In this document: positions 1-11,479 of the stretch, piece after piece
Layout of the letters: each line of letters begins with the position of its first letter
Position numbering within the stretch: position 1 is the first letter of the stretch
Origin: Urechis unicinctus
Lineage: Eukaryota; Annelida; Polychaeta; Xenopneusta; Urechidae
Assembly (NCBI GenBank): GCA_034190875.2
Contig: CM067346.1
Location: forward strand, 48,502,257 to 48,566,256
DNA: 64,000 bases
Direction of reading: 5' to 3'
Notes under the pieces: model-generated
What the model was told of the DNA's origin: nothing
What the model saw: the letters and a program-made list of their open reading frames with translations, nothing else
The model's database searches: none
Position numbers and translations under genes: made by a program

Positions 1-828
1 GAGTCCTCTGCAACTACGTTATGGTTGGACTGTATGGATGAAATATGCTTGAACACGCGCGACGTATCGCATCCGAACCTATCATTGCAAGCTATCATAT
101 GTGATAAGGCAACCCGTCCCTGCATGAAACTAGATAAATAGACCACTATCACTTGCAGGACGCCATGGTCCACCTGAATCATTAAACGGCGCGGATGGAG
201 ATGCATCGGACGCGACCCTAATGTACTCGAGACGAAGCTATTTATTTGAAACCCTGTCAACACATTCCCTTACCGGCTTTGAAGGATCAAACTGCATGTG
301 TTGCTGACAAACCACGCCCGTGTAAATATGGAAGTTGCATGAAAGATAATTCTTAGAATTGTCCAAATGTTTTAGCATCTTTACTGTATCAATGAAGTCA
401 ACATTAATGGACACTTCTAGCGTTACATATAAAAAAACCAATGAGGCTGTAAATGTATACAGATCGCACAATGCAGCAGACATTTCGATGGATTGGTCAA
501 TTATCAAAAATCACCTGAATATAAATGCGTGCTTTCTTGCAAAACTCAGCACATATTCAACGCTTACATTGAGTAAGATAAGACCTCGCATTCCATTCAT
601 CTTGTTACCTTCAGTAAGCACTATGGGACTGATGTACTGAAGTTCATAATCGCCAATTAAAAGAAACAGCCAGGTGGGATTAAAAACCAAACCGATTACC
701 TGGATGGTCAGAACAGAAACTACGAATGCTGCTTTGTAAAGTTACATTGGGTATACATGAGATGTGAAAAGTGTGAGAAAAAGGCTTTTAACCAGATCAT
801 GGGTTGGGCCAGATTCGAGAGCGTGACA
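1..828. other. Unique AT-rich DNA, no gene seen
   Basis: I see only short open frames here on either strand, none with a recognisable domain or codon structure. No repeat, tRNA-like fold or transposon end was noticed before the minisatellite that starts near 829. Confidence 0.6.
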
Positions 829-1000
829 AGATCCGTAAGTGGCATAATATCCGGAGGAAAGACTAGATCCGGATGGGGCACGTAATCCGGAACAAACGCC
901 AAGATCCGGATGTGGCACTATATCCGGAGAAAAGACTAGATCCGGATGGGGCACGTAATTCGGAACAAACGCCAAGATCCGGATGTGGCACTATATCCCG
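829..1000. repeat. Minisatellite, alternating 36/37-bp units
   Basis: The word agatccg recurs at 829, 865, 902, 938 and 975, spacings 36, 37, 36 and 37. Alternate units differ consistently (ggatggggcacgtaat versus ggatgtggcactatat), so the real higher-order period is 73 bp built from two diverged half-units. Open frames crossing it only translate the repeat and are not genes. Confidence 0.9.
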
Positions 1001-1280
1001 GACTTGGACAAAATAAGGGCAGGGAATTTAATCCTGGAAAACGACCAGATCAGTGATTGTGATACAAGCCTCACCATATTTCCTTTTGTCATCACGTTTT
1101 ACTTTCTGGTCAAACAGTACCACGTAAGCAGCATAGGTGAGTTATAACACGATCATGACAAGTATAAGAGGTACGCTTTCGTCCCCATGCAACTGGTGAG
1201 CAGACTTCTCCATAGCATTGAATAGTGAGAGCAACTGTTTCTGTATGGAAATGCGCCGATTGTGGTACACTGGCTGAGAA

Positions 1281-1470
1281 TATGTTTCCATCCAGTAATC
1301 GAAGGCTAACAAACAAAGCCCATGTTTCCCTCCAGTAATCGATCGCTAACAAACAAAGCCCATGTTTCCATCCAGTAATCGATCGCTAGCAAACAAAGCC
1401 CATGTTTCCATCCAGTAATCGATCGCTAACAAACGAAGCCCATGTTTTCCCCCAGTAAGAGAAGGCTAAA
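1281..1470. repeat. 40-bp minisatellite, about 4.7 copies
   Basis: Units containing catgtttccatccagtaatc followed by gatcgctaacaaacaaagcc start at about 1281, 1321, 1361, 1401 and 1441. The first and last units carry gaaggc in place of gatcgc, and the last decays after about 30 bp. Each unit contains the short palindrome atcgat. Confidence 0.92.
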
Positions 1471-2689
1471 TTCAATATATGCTTGCTTGGCAGCCCAATG
1501 CAGCTGCCGTCAACCGCATCATACGTCACCAATGGCTACTTAAACGCTCCTTACGTAAATGAATGACATGAGTAGATATATACTGCAGTCATGAATAGCG
1601 ATTTCTGCACATATCTATTCCCTATTTATGAATAAGCTCGAGCAGTACAGTGCTTCATATGGCCAACTAGTGGACCATATCATTCACATGAAGTAGCTAG
1701 GGATCACCATGCTGCCCTTACCGACGTTATTGTCCAATCACAATCACTGCTTTGTTATGTTTGGGAAGATTGTCTTTGATGCAATAACCAAGCGTTATGC
1801 TAAACATAAACGCCTGATTACATACATTTTACATATTCTGGGTTAAGGTGCGTACTGCGTTTTATATTTTATGCAGAACCTGAAGTCTCGTCGACCACAA
1901 AGGTTCTAAGATTAGTCGACTATCATGATATACGAGCTTGGCGTAGACTGTGATTCCATAGGCATAGCTGTTGACTGTCATCTGCTTCAGTTACCGCAGC
2001 ATCTCGGCAGTGTTTAACCTCGACTAGAACATGCATCCCAGGCAATGTTCATCAGATAGACACATACAATTGCTGTTGGCTTGGCTCACCTTCCATCTCG
2101 GTTAATGTGACCTATAACAGCCATTTAGGCTGTCTGTATGGGAATACTCCTTGCATCATCATCCTCCTGACACAGATGCAGCTGTATGTTATCTAACTAG
2201 CGCCATAGCTTGCACAATCACACATGAAGGGGTAGGGCATGCACAGGTGACACATATCACACTGGTCTCGTACGACACGACATAAAATTCCCATTGGCCG
2301 CAAATACCAGCACAAGTAATTAAGTCATCAGTGATTCGTCCAATAGATGTATGTCGGCATATCAATTCGCCGTCGGGACCATTCATGTAAATGACCAAGA
2401 AGATTTTCAAGCCCCAAATAGCGTGAACTCACTCATGAAAGAAACCAAGTCAATGTGCTGCACATATAATATTGTCCTATATTGTGCAGCCGAGGTATAG
2501 CAACATTTTATTGCTAAATAATTCAACAATACTGAGCGGCGATACCAAACCAGGACGGCATTTCCCATGACACGAGCATAAGAGTTGTCTGTCAATAAGA
2601 AGTGAAATATTAGAGGTGATGTGTAATCATTGAAGATAAGATTGTTTTGCGCCTCGGTCATATCGACGCTATCGCTAGTCTGGTTCTAT
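1471..2689. other. Unique DNA, no gene seen
   Basis: Only short frames of roughly 70-85 codons occur on the minus strand, with no recognisable domain. No repeat structure was noticed. Confidence 0.55.
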
Positions 2690-3235
2690 GTAGACTAGTG
2701 CAGCCTTCAGACTCACCATCATCTCGATTCAGGTCCTTTGATTCCCTGATCATCTTCTCATCTAGTCATCTAATCTAGATCAACTAAACAACTGGTGTTC
2801 AGACTCTTTATAATCCCAACGTCTGGTCACTCACAATCACCTCGACATGGGGTCCTTTGAATCCACCATCATCTCGGCATCTGGTAAAATCTAACTCTCT
2901 ATAATCTCGGTAACTCATCTTCTGACTCGCTAACGTCACAACACCCATTCCTCTGACTCCCTAGCATCTTGGCACTTGGTTATCGGATCGCCCCATCAAC
3001 TCGACATCTGCTTATCCGACTCTCCATCTTCACGACACCAGGTACCCCACCATTTCAGCACCTGGCTATCTGGCGCTCCATCATTTCGATCCCAGGTACT
3101 CCATCTTTTCGACACCTGGCTAATTGACACTCGATCATCTCGATCCCTGTTACTCCATCATTTCGGCACCAGGTTATCTGACACTACATACTATCAGCAC
3201 CAGGCCGTCCGATTCACTATCACATCGCCAACAAG
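2690..3235. repeat. Degenerate minisatellite with alternating 31/23-bp spacing
   Basis: A tcgacacc/tcgatccc-type word preceded by ccatc(a/t)tt recurs at about 3001, 3032, 3055, 3086, 3109, 3140 and 3163. The spacings alternate 31 and 23, giving a 54-bp higher-order period. Left of 3000 the same words persist at irregular spacing, so the 5' part is the older, decayed end. A 105-codon plus-strand frame (2976-3293) simply translates this repeat. Confidence 0.8.
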
Positions 3236-5009
3236 TTTGCTTCGTACAGCCAACATGTCGTATTTTCGCATTGACAAAATTTCTAAATTATAACATCTAA
3301 TTTAGTGCCCCGTTGGCAACCGCACCCCCAAATAAACCCGTTTACGACAACGGAGCGACAATAGATATGATGCGTGAGTATTGTCTGCAGTCATGATGCG
3401 TTATGCATTAATGTAAAAATAATGTGTGATCCACTTTTCAGAAAATGAAATGTCTGAGCTTATACAAAATATAATATTGACGTAGTTAATGGCTTGAACT
3501 GGTCATACCAACCAACTGTAAATACAGTAAATCACGCAATCACACAATTGGATGCAGATTTCATACACGTGCAGCTTATATTCACTACAGTTTTTATTTG
3601 CACGTAGCCTCGACAGGCAATATTCGTGACCACCAAGAGAGCCTAGAATTCCTTTAGTGATATTTGGTTGTAAATACACTCCTACCTACCTTTACACAGA
3701 TGTAGTGCTGCTTTAGATACTGTGGGATTATATAAATATAATTTCATTGGCATTCGAAGAATAGCGATAACATATTGCGTCGTCGATGATTCCATTTATT
3801 GCTGGGGTAAGGACAGTTATTTTGTAATTTAAATCAGAATGTTCACGTATCATGTCTATGCGAAGTTGTTCCTATGCTATTACGATACCAATTATCATCA
3901 CTAGCACTCGCTCATCAAACAATGACTCATCAAACAACGGCTCATCAAACAATGTATCACTGGCAACTGACTGCTGCAGAAAAGCAACTTTCCTTTGAAC
4001 AATGCACAAAAACAGCTGCTCGACGAGACGGAATTCTCGGAATAGTCGATAGGCCAATAAAGGTTTACATATTATACAATATCTGTTTATTCAGAAATGC
4101 TTACTGAATGTTCACATTGACGCTGGTCTGGCTACATAGGAGAGCACATGGAATAAGTAGGGCAAATAGCATGCATGGCGATAATAACTTATTCTCCTCC
4201 TTTTGCTACAATGCACCACAGTGTTAGATTCGCATGGCAAAAAAGTTTATTTTCGTATCGAATTGCGTCGCATTGGTACCCAAAAAGTCTTGTACCTTCT
4301 TGATTAGATTGTAAGAAGTGTCTCTGATAAAGAACATATAAAATAAATATTTATCCATCCATTGTCAGCCATCAGTCTTAATCATTTCTTTTCATCTCGT
4401 GAATCTAACAATGAAATATATCAATGAATTGGATAATCGGATATAGTCACTCTAAGTCTTTAACACTTACCTGCTGATGCTATACCTAGCATTATCAATG
4501 AAAGCCTTCTGTAAACACGCGATGACAGTGGATCTTGGTCGTTGTCTTCAAATGGTGACTGCAGAATTCCAGTAATCTTTAATTACAAGCGAAGGTTGCC
4601 TACAAATTTTCTTGGCGGTTCGCTGAAACTGTAGAAGAATCGGCTGAGCCTCTCTTGGAAAATATTAAGATCGATAATCGGACTGATTGAAACTCGGTGA
4701 CATCTACCAAGTTGTTACTCTGCTGTGGCTCCATACCACTTAACGATGCTAATTTGATGCATTTCCTCTTGGGATACATGCCACATTCCTAGTAGACGAA
4801 ATTAGCAATCTTAATCCGGAATGGAGCTCAGTGGCGCCAAATCGCTATTAGTTCCTGCTACGCGAGTGAAGAGTAAAATTGTTCTCAATTGCGATTGAAA
4901 TACGGGGTACATGCTGGGGAGATCCGTGCATCTTATTTGGTTCTCGCATTGTATTTAGTTTAAAGGCATGTCAAATTGTGAAAACTAGCAACTGATATCT
5001 CACATACAT
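3236..5009. other. Unique DNA, no gene seen
   Basis: AT-rich and without a recognisable coding frame. The only structure noticed is the short 15-bp triplication at 3911-3955, listed separately. Confidence 0.55.
3911..3955. repeat. 15-bp unit repeated three times
   Basis: The word ctcatcaaaca starts at 3911, 3926 and 3941 with only 1-3 differences per unit. On the minus strand it reads as a five-residue repeat, but the frame has no other support as a gene. Confidence 0.9.
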
Positions 5010-5222
5010 ATTGGCGATGAGCATAAACTAATAGGTTCTCATGACACTCTAGGCGCATGCCAATAGGTTCTAACATTGCTATTGGCAATGAGCATACACT
5101 AATATGCTCTTATGATACGGTAGGCGCATGCCAATAGGATCTAACATAGCTATTGGCGAGAAGCATAAAATAATAAGTTCATATATTACGGTAGGCGCAT
5201 GGTAATAAATCGGCTCTTACAT
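5010..5222. repeat. 71-bp tandem repeat, three diverged copies
   Basis: Units start with attggcgatgagcata-type words at 5010, 5081 and 5152, exactly 71 bp apart. Each holds a taggcgcatgcc core and the attggc/gccaat pair, so each unit can pair with itself as a short stem. The third unit is the most diverged. Confidence 0.88.
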
Positions 5223-6539
5223 TAAATTACCGTTAGGAGAATATTAGGTCAAATAGCAATCGTTTTTTACATTGCTCTTACGGTTTGTCTGAGAAAATGA
5301 CAATATGTTGTTCCCTTTCTGAATGACACGGGAGGAATCAATCACTTTTGTGTAATGAGTTCCGCTGATTTATCCCGAGCACAGAGATCCATTCGTTATT
5401 ACATAGTGGGGCTATATCCTTGGCAGGATTTGTTCATCAATCCATGATATATATGATCACACGTCGAAGCTCAGTTGTTCATCTGGCTCATCTAGTCCCA
5501 TTATATATACTTAGTAAAGTGTTGAGATATTCCTTAATTCAAAACCAAAGTTGTCTCCTTTGCCCGTCGATGGTCTCAAGGTACCGTGTGCACCTAGTGG
5601 TCCTCTAACTGATCGGTGCCTCTTGGTTTACTCGATTACAATGGACCCCCAATTAGTCATTTGCTTGTTTTATTTCCCTCTTTCTGTTATCATTGTTGTT
5701 CGATGAACAATAGTCGGCCTTCGCTGAGTCTAGTAATCCTTGACCTTTTCCACAACTGCTTTTATTTGTATGTAGCCATCAATTTAGCGTTGATAGGAAG
5801 CTTACAGACTCAATTATATCAACGGGCTCAGTTTTAAATTGTGCTGGTGATTTTATGCGAGGGTCATGATATGTTTGCTTTTCATGGCATTAAGAACACA
5901 CTGATATATAACCAACCTTAAACAGACTATGAATAGCCAGCATCGCAACTATGTAACAGCGCGTCGATAGTGCACGACTGGATATTCCTCTCTGTTCCAT
6001 AAAGTTTAGATTTATGAATATTGATCAGGTCGACAGAGTCTTTGCACGTGATAGTGCTATTAAAGAGTCAGACCTAGCATGACTTGCGTGCATCAGTGTT
6101 GGTCTTCAAACTGTGATTTCATCTAACCGTGTCAGGTTTGATAAATGTCCATGATATTATTGTCACATTTTGTCGAATGTCTGAACGTCCCGAGAAATCG
6201 TGGTGGTTAGGTTTCATTTTATCCATGTCTCACAAATCAACTTCCCGTCATATATTGAATGGCTGTCGTTGGTATCGTTAAATGTCGCCACAACAATAAG
6301 GCAGATGCAGTCGCAGGTCAAGGAATAGTTCACTGCACTCAGTGGTACAGCAAGGCATGAAATAAAATTCTTACCACAGCGCAGCCTTTTCTTGTCAGCT
6401 GGTTTCAAAAATGCGGCTTCTTATTTGCGTTCTCATGATCACGCAAAAGAATCTTGCAGATTAACTGCATGACCCCGCCTGAGATATAGGTCAACAATCA
6501 GACGAACATGTGGATATATGTGGTTTGAGGGGGATCCGA
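5223..6539. other. Unique DNA, no gene seen
   Basis: Short frames only (up to about 73 codons), with no domain, repeat or RNA fold recognised. Confidence 0.5.
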
Positions 6540-6760
6540 GAGTAAGGGATATCTCTGGTGTGATGGATATCACTGGTGTGATCAGCACCTATAGTTGGAG
6601 GGATATCTCTGACAATAGGGATATTTCTGATGATAGGAATATATCTTGGGTGAGGAATATCTGTGATGTGATAGATATATCTAGCGTCGCTGATATATCT
6701 TTGCTAAGGTATATATCCAGTGCAGAGGATTTCTCGGAAGTGAAATATGTATCTAGTGAG
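6540..6760 (+). repeat. Degenerate 21-bp minisatellite
   Basis: A ggatatctctgatgtgat-type word recurs roughly every 21 bp. It gives a 111-codon open frame (6518-6853) with a seven-residue periodicity around R/D-D-I-S. The openness follows from a 21-bp (multiple of three) period, not from coding selection. No signal peptide or known domain is seen. Confidence 0.75.
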
Positions 6761-7690
6761 ACGTTTATCGCTGGGGCGTTGGTTTTTTATGGCATGATCC
6801 ATATCGCTACTGCAATGATGGGTTTCTCTGGTTGTGGAGTATGCCGGGTCTGAGAGTGTATTTGGTGTATCGCAGGTGTGTAGGGTTAAGTGGGTGTGAG
6901 GGGTATGGTGGTTGTGTGGGATTAGCTGTCATATACAAGTGTATTCTTGGTATAGTGTTCGGTCATTATAAGCATCAATGCCAGACGTCACGGTTGTTTG
7001 GTAAATTACTTCGGTATCCTGCATTAATCATTCCTGCTTAGCTACAAAAGGACACGAACACAATGTCCGGTATACCTGTATACTTTTTTATGCGATATTC
7101 CATCACAATATAGCAGTAAATGATAATAGGTACGTCGCGCGATAAAACTGGATGGCGTCAGTAGCGCCGGGACGCCTGCATGCCGCACTGAACCAAAGTC
7201 ACAACACGGGACTAAACTTCACAATATGACCATGAGCCGATAGAAGCTTGAACCACCTCTAGGTAGTTTGTGATAAATGAGTCTCATTGCACCATATCTG
7301 CACGTACATTATTATCATTATTGATCTATAAACATCTTACGCTAGCAAATATCAGCATATTAGACATACGTGGCACAGAGAAAACCCAATTGTTTTTTTG
7401 GACAGATTATTCCTGTCAATAAAACAACAAACACCTGTGATAACGCTGCAGAGGAAGAGCAAAATACGCCGCCTAGCACTCCCGTTACGAGGAGTCTTTT
7501 GCAGACATGACGATGTTACGCTTCTTCAATGCCCCGTCGATCGTTAGAAGTAAACATCAACTCAACAGTGTTGATGACCCAACATCTGCCTGTTATGGAT
7601 TCGTCATATTAATAGTTAATTTTGGTTCGACTCCGTCCACTTATTGCATACAAACATATATCTCCTTCAGTCAGATCACATTCACATTGT
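6761..7690. other. Unique DNA grading into the 43-bp minisatellite
   Basis: No gene is seen. From about 7630 the words ctccgtcc, cata-caaacatatatct and tcagtcag are recognisable as a strongly diverged unit of the 43-bp repeat that follows. Confidence 0.5.
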
Positions 7691-8310
7691 ATCCGTCCTC
7701 TCATCATATACAGGCCTCTATCTGACTGGTTGTATCCGTCCCCTAATCACATACAGGCCTCTATCTGACTGATTGAATCCGTCCCCTAATCACATACGGG
7801 CCTCTATCTGACTGATTGAATCCGTCCCCAAATCACATACAGGCCTCTATCTGACTGATTAAATCCGTCCCCTAATCACATACAGGCCTCTATCTGACTG
7901 ATTGAATCCGTCCCCTAATCACATACAGGCCTCTATCTGACTGATTGAATCCGTCCCCTAATCACATACAGGCCTCTATCTGACTGATTGTATCCTTCCT
8001 CTTATCACATACAGGTCTCTATCTGACTGATTGAATCCGTCCCCTAATCACATACAGGTCTCTATCCGACTGATTGTATCCGTCCTCTTATCACATACAG
8101 GTCTCTATCTGACTGATTGAATCCGTCCCCTAATCACATACAGGCCTCTATCTGACTGATTGTATCCTTCCTCTTATCACATACAGGCCTCTATCTGACT
8201 GATTGCATCCGTCCTCTTATCACACACAAACCTCTTTCTGACTGATTGGATCCATCCCTTCAACACATAAAGGCCTCTATCCGACACATTGTATCCGTCC
8301 TTTCATCACG
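7691..8310. repeat. 43-bp minisatellite, about 14 copies
   Basis: The word atccgtcc recurs every 43 bp from 7691 to 8293; the unit also contains cacatacaggcctctatctg and actgattg. Central units are nearly identical, while both ends are diverged. Beyond 8310 the same words (catataggaatc, attcaggcctctat, catatttaggcc, acatttaggcc, atacagacatctg) reappear in decayed form up to about 8640. The array therefore once extended into the 1.45-kb duplicated segment next to it. Confidence 0.95.
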
Positions 8311-8493
8311 TACCGACGGCGATACAGTTATCTATTACTCTACTGCAATCGGATCGCATATAGGAATCTACCACCTAAAATATATCTACTCATCAAATGA
8401 ATCCAAGGAATCATATAATATTCAGGCCTCTATATTTTTCATAGAAGCTATCTTTGCAACACATTCCGCTTTTTATCTGTTCCCTAGAAACTA

Positions 8494-9945
8494 TTCTCTC
8501 GTCATATTTAGGCCTTCACCTTTCCTCATCATGTTTAGGTCTCTTTCTGTTCCCTAGAAGCTATTCTATCGTTACATTTAGGCCGCTGATTCATAGCGCA
8601 CAGAATCCGTCAACTCATCTCATACAGACATCTGTCTGCTCCTCGGAAAAGGTACTCACACTACATGCAACAAGAGGTCACGATTAAGGGAGTCGTTGTG
8701 GGCTCAAATGACATTATTAATTTTGAGGTCGCCATTAGATATTTCATTGCGATGTCACCTTAAATTGATTCAATATGAGGTAACAACGAGATTAAATATT
8801 ATGAAGTGAAAAAGAGATAAGTCACCATGAAGTCACAATAGTATGATTCATCATGTGGTTAGCATTTTATTCAAACCACGTTATCATGCGTTCGTTGTAT
8901 AATACACACTCCTGATTACGCAAATATGTAACTAATTGTTTTTCTGCATCCCGGAATTTTTGGATGCGCTAGAGGCCATTTCAACGTGAGTAGTATTAAC
9001 CTCCTGTTGTTAGCAGCACCGCAAGCAGGCGATGTCCTGTCCCGCTGATTTATTCATCAATACGAAGGATATATTTGGTAATAAGGAGGTGACTTATTGT
9101 TGGGTTTAAAAGGACCCGTAACCACTCTCCTCAAATTTATGCACCTATGGGTGTGAATGTTAAGTAAAAAGTAGTTTTTACACGTGTTTTATATCATAGC
9201 TTGCAACTATTAAACGGTCTCCTGAGTAAATTACAACACGTTCGATCGTTCAACTCTAAGAAAGTTATTATGAATAATAGCTAAGATGCAACATACATAA
9301 CCAGATATGGTCGATATATTTTCTTAAACAACAAATGACAGCAAAACCCATCCACCACTATGGTTTTTTTTAACCTGGAGCTCTTCATAACAAATATTTT
9401 AACATGTCGATTTCAGGCAATGGATATCTGAACACTCATAGTCGGAATAGTGATATCCACTGCCATGATGACCGACCTTCTAATCAGCTGCTGATATTGG
9501 AAGACGATTGATTGAAAAAGCAATTCAAAAGTGTCAGACGGCGACTGCGTTTACCGTCTAGGTAGAATGAACTGTGGATATCAGTGCAAATGTTGTTTGC
9601 ATTTGTTCGTGTCCAGTGGCCCAAATTAGCAAATTATCATAGGAAAGACAGTTCCTCCCGGATAAGTTTCTACATTAATTATAGCTAATGCTTGTTATCA
9701 AGTATTTATTGCCACACCCTGGTAGCAAGATCCCCAGCTATGATCCGGAATGATCCTTCCTATGATCCGGAATGATCCTTCCTATGATCCGGAATGATCC
9801 TTCCTATGATCCGGAATGATCCTTCCTATGTATCACCAGGTGTTGTTCCTATGAAATGATCCTTCCTATGTATCACCAGGTGTTGTTCATATGAAATGAT
9901 CCTTCCTATGTATCACCAAGTGTTGTTCATATGAAATGTTAAAAC
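8494..9945. repeat. Copy A of a 1.45-kb tandem duplication
   Basis: This segment is repeated head-to-tail immediately downstream (9946-11479) with high identity. It begins with decayed 43-bp-minisatellite words and continues through unique AT-rich DNA. It ends in four 22-bp units plus about 2.8 units of 40 bp. It contains no recognisable gene; the open frames at 8454-8687 and 9936-10226 are the same non-coding start region in the two copies. Confidence 0.93.
9740..9938. repeat. Nested minisatellite, 22-bp x4 then 40-bp x2.8
   Basis: Four perfect 22-bp units (atgatccggaatgatcct plus tcct) fill 9740-9827. They are followed by 40-bp units beginning atgtatcaccaggtgttg at 9828, 9868 and 9908. The 40-bp unit ends in the same gatccttcct as the 22-bp unit, so the two arrays share a half-unit and one probably arose from the other. 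Confidence 0.92.
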
Positions 9946-11479
9946 TTCTCTCGTCATATTTAGGCCTTCACCTTTCCCAAGAGGCTATCTTCTCATCATG
10001 TTTAGGTCTCTTTCTGTTCCCTAGAAGCTATCCTCTCGTTACATTTAGGCCGCTGATTCATAGCGCACAGAATCCATCAACTCATCTCATACAGACATCT
10101 GTCTGCTCCTCGAAAAAAGGTACTCACACTACATGCAACAAGAGGTCACGATTAAGGGAGTCGTTGTGGGTTCAAAATGACATTATTAATTTTGAGGTCG
10201 CCAGTTGCGAGTTCACCTTAAATTGATTCAATAAGAGGTAACAACGAGATTAAATATTATTAAGTGAAAATGAGATAAGTCACCATGAAGTCACAATAGT
10301 ATGATTCATCATGTGGTTAGCATTTTATTCAAACCACGTTATCATGCGTTCGTTGTATAATACACACTCCTGATTACGCAAATATGTAACTAATTGTTTT
10401 TCTGCATCCCGGAATTTTTGGATGCGCTAGAGGCCATTTCAACGCGTGAGTAGTATTAACCTCCTTTTGTTAGCAGCACCGCAAGCAGGCGATGTCCCGT
10501 CCCGCTGATTTATTCATCAATACGAAGGATATATTTTGTAATAAGGAGGTGACTTATTGTTGGGTTTAAAAGGACCAGAAACCACCTATGAGTGTGAATG
10601 TTTAGTGAAATGTAGTCTTGAATTCAACCTAAAGTTATGTTTTTACACGTGTTTTATATCATAGCTTGCAGCTATTAAACGGATCTCTTGAGTAAATTAC
10701 AACACGTTCGATCGTTCAACTCTAAGAAAGTTATTATAAATAATAGCTAAGATGCAACATACATAACCAGATATGGTCGATATATTTTCTTAAACAACAA
10801 ACGACAGCAAAACCCATCCACCACTATGTTTTTTTAACCTGGGGCTCTTCATAACAAATATTTTAACATGTCGCTTTCAGGCAATGGATATCTGAACACT
10901 CATAGTCGGAATAGTGCTATCCACTGCCATGATGACCGACCTTCTAATCAGCTGCTGATATTGGAAGACGATTGGTTGTAATAGCAATTCAAAAGTGTCA
11001 GACGGCGACTGCGTTTACCGTCTAGGTAGAATGAACTGTGGATATCAGTGCAAATGTTGTTTGCATTTGTTCGTGTCCAGTGGCCCAAATAAGCAAATTA
11101 TCATAGGAAAGACAGTTCCTCCCGGATAAGTTTCTACATTAATGATAGCTAATGCTTTTTATCAAGTATTTATTGCCACACCCTGGTAGCAAGATCCCCA
11201 GCTATGATCCGGAATGATCCTTCCTATGATCCGGAATGATCCTTCCTATGATCCGAAATGATCCTTCCTATGATCCGGAATTATCCTTCCTATGATCCGG
11301 AATGATCCTTCCTATGATCCGGAATGATCCTTCCTATGATCCGGAATGATCCTTCCTATGTATCACGAGGTGTTGTTCATATGAAATGATCCTTCCTATG
11401 TATCACGAGGTGTTGTTCATATGAAATGATCCTTCCTATGTATCACCAGGTGTTGTTCCTATGAAATGTTATAACTTCT
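9946..11479. repeat. Copy B of the 1.45-kb tandem duplication
   Basis: The order of sequence matches copy A, for example the shared starts at the ttctctcgtcatattta word (8494 and 9946). Copy B is longer because it has three more 22-bp units and an extra short block (caagaggctatctt) after the start. It also has scattered substitutions and small indels, so the copies are not an exact assembly duplicate. Homology stops at about 11479, after atgaaatgttataacttct. Confidence 0.93.
11204..11468. repeat. Nested minisatellite, 22-bp x7 then 40-bp x2.8
   Basis: Seven 22-bp units occupy 11204-11357, two of them with single substitutions (ccgaaatg, ggaattat). Then 40-bp units start at 11358, 11398 and 11438. 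This is the paralogue of 9740-9938 and shows copy-number change (4 to 7) since the duplication. Confidence 0.92.

Noticed and set aside
2976-3293. 105-codon frame rich in S, H and L
   Set aside because: Falls entirely on the degenerate 31/23 minisatellite.
6518-6853. 111-codon frame with a seven-residue repeat
   Set aside because: Explained by a 21-bp minisatellite, whose period is a multiple of three and so keeps the frame open.
7691-8310. CRISPR-like array (regular repeats)
   Set aside because: The units are contiguous 43-bp repeats without unique spacers, in eukaryotic DNA.
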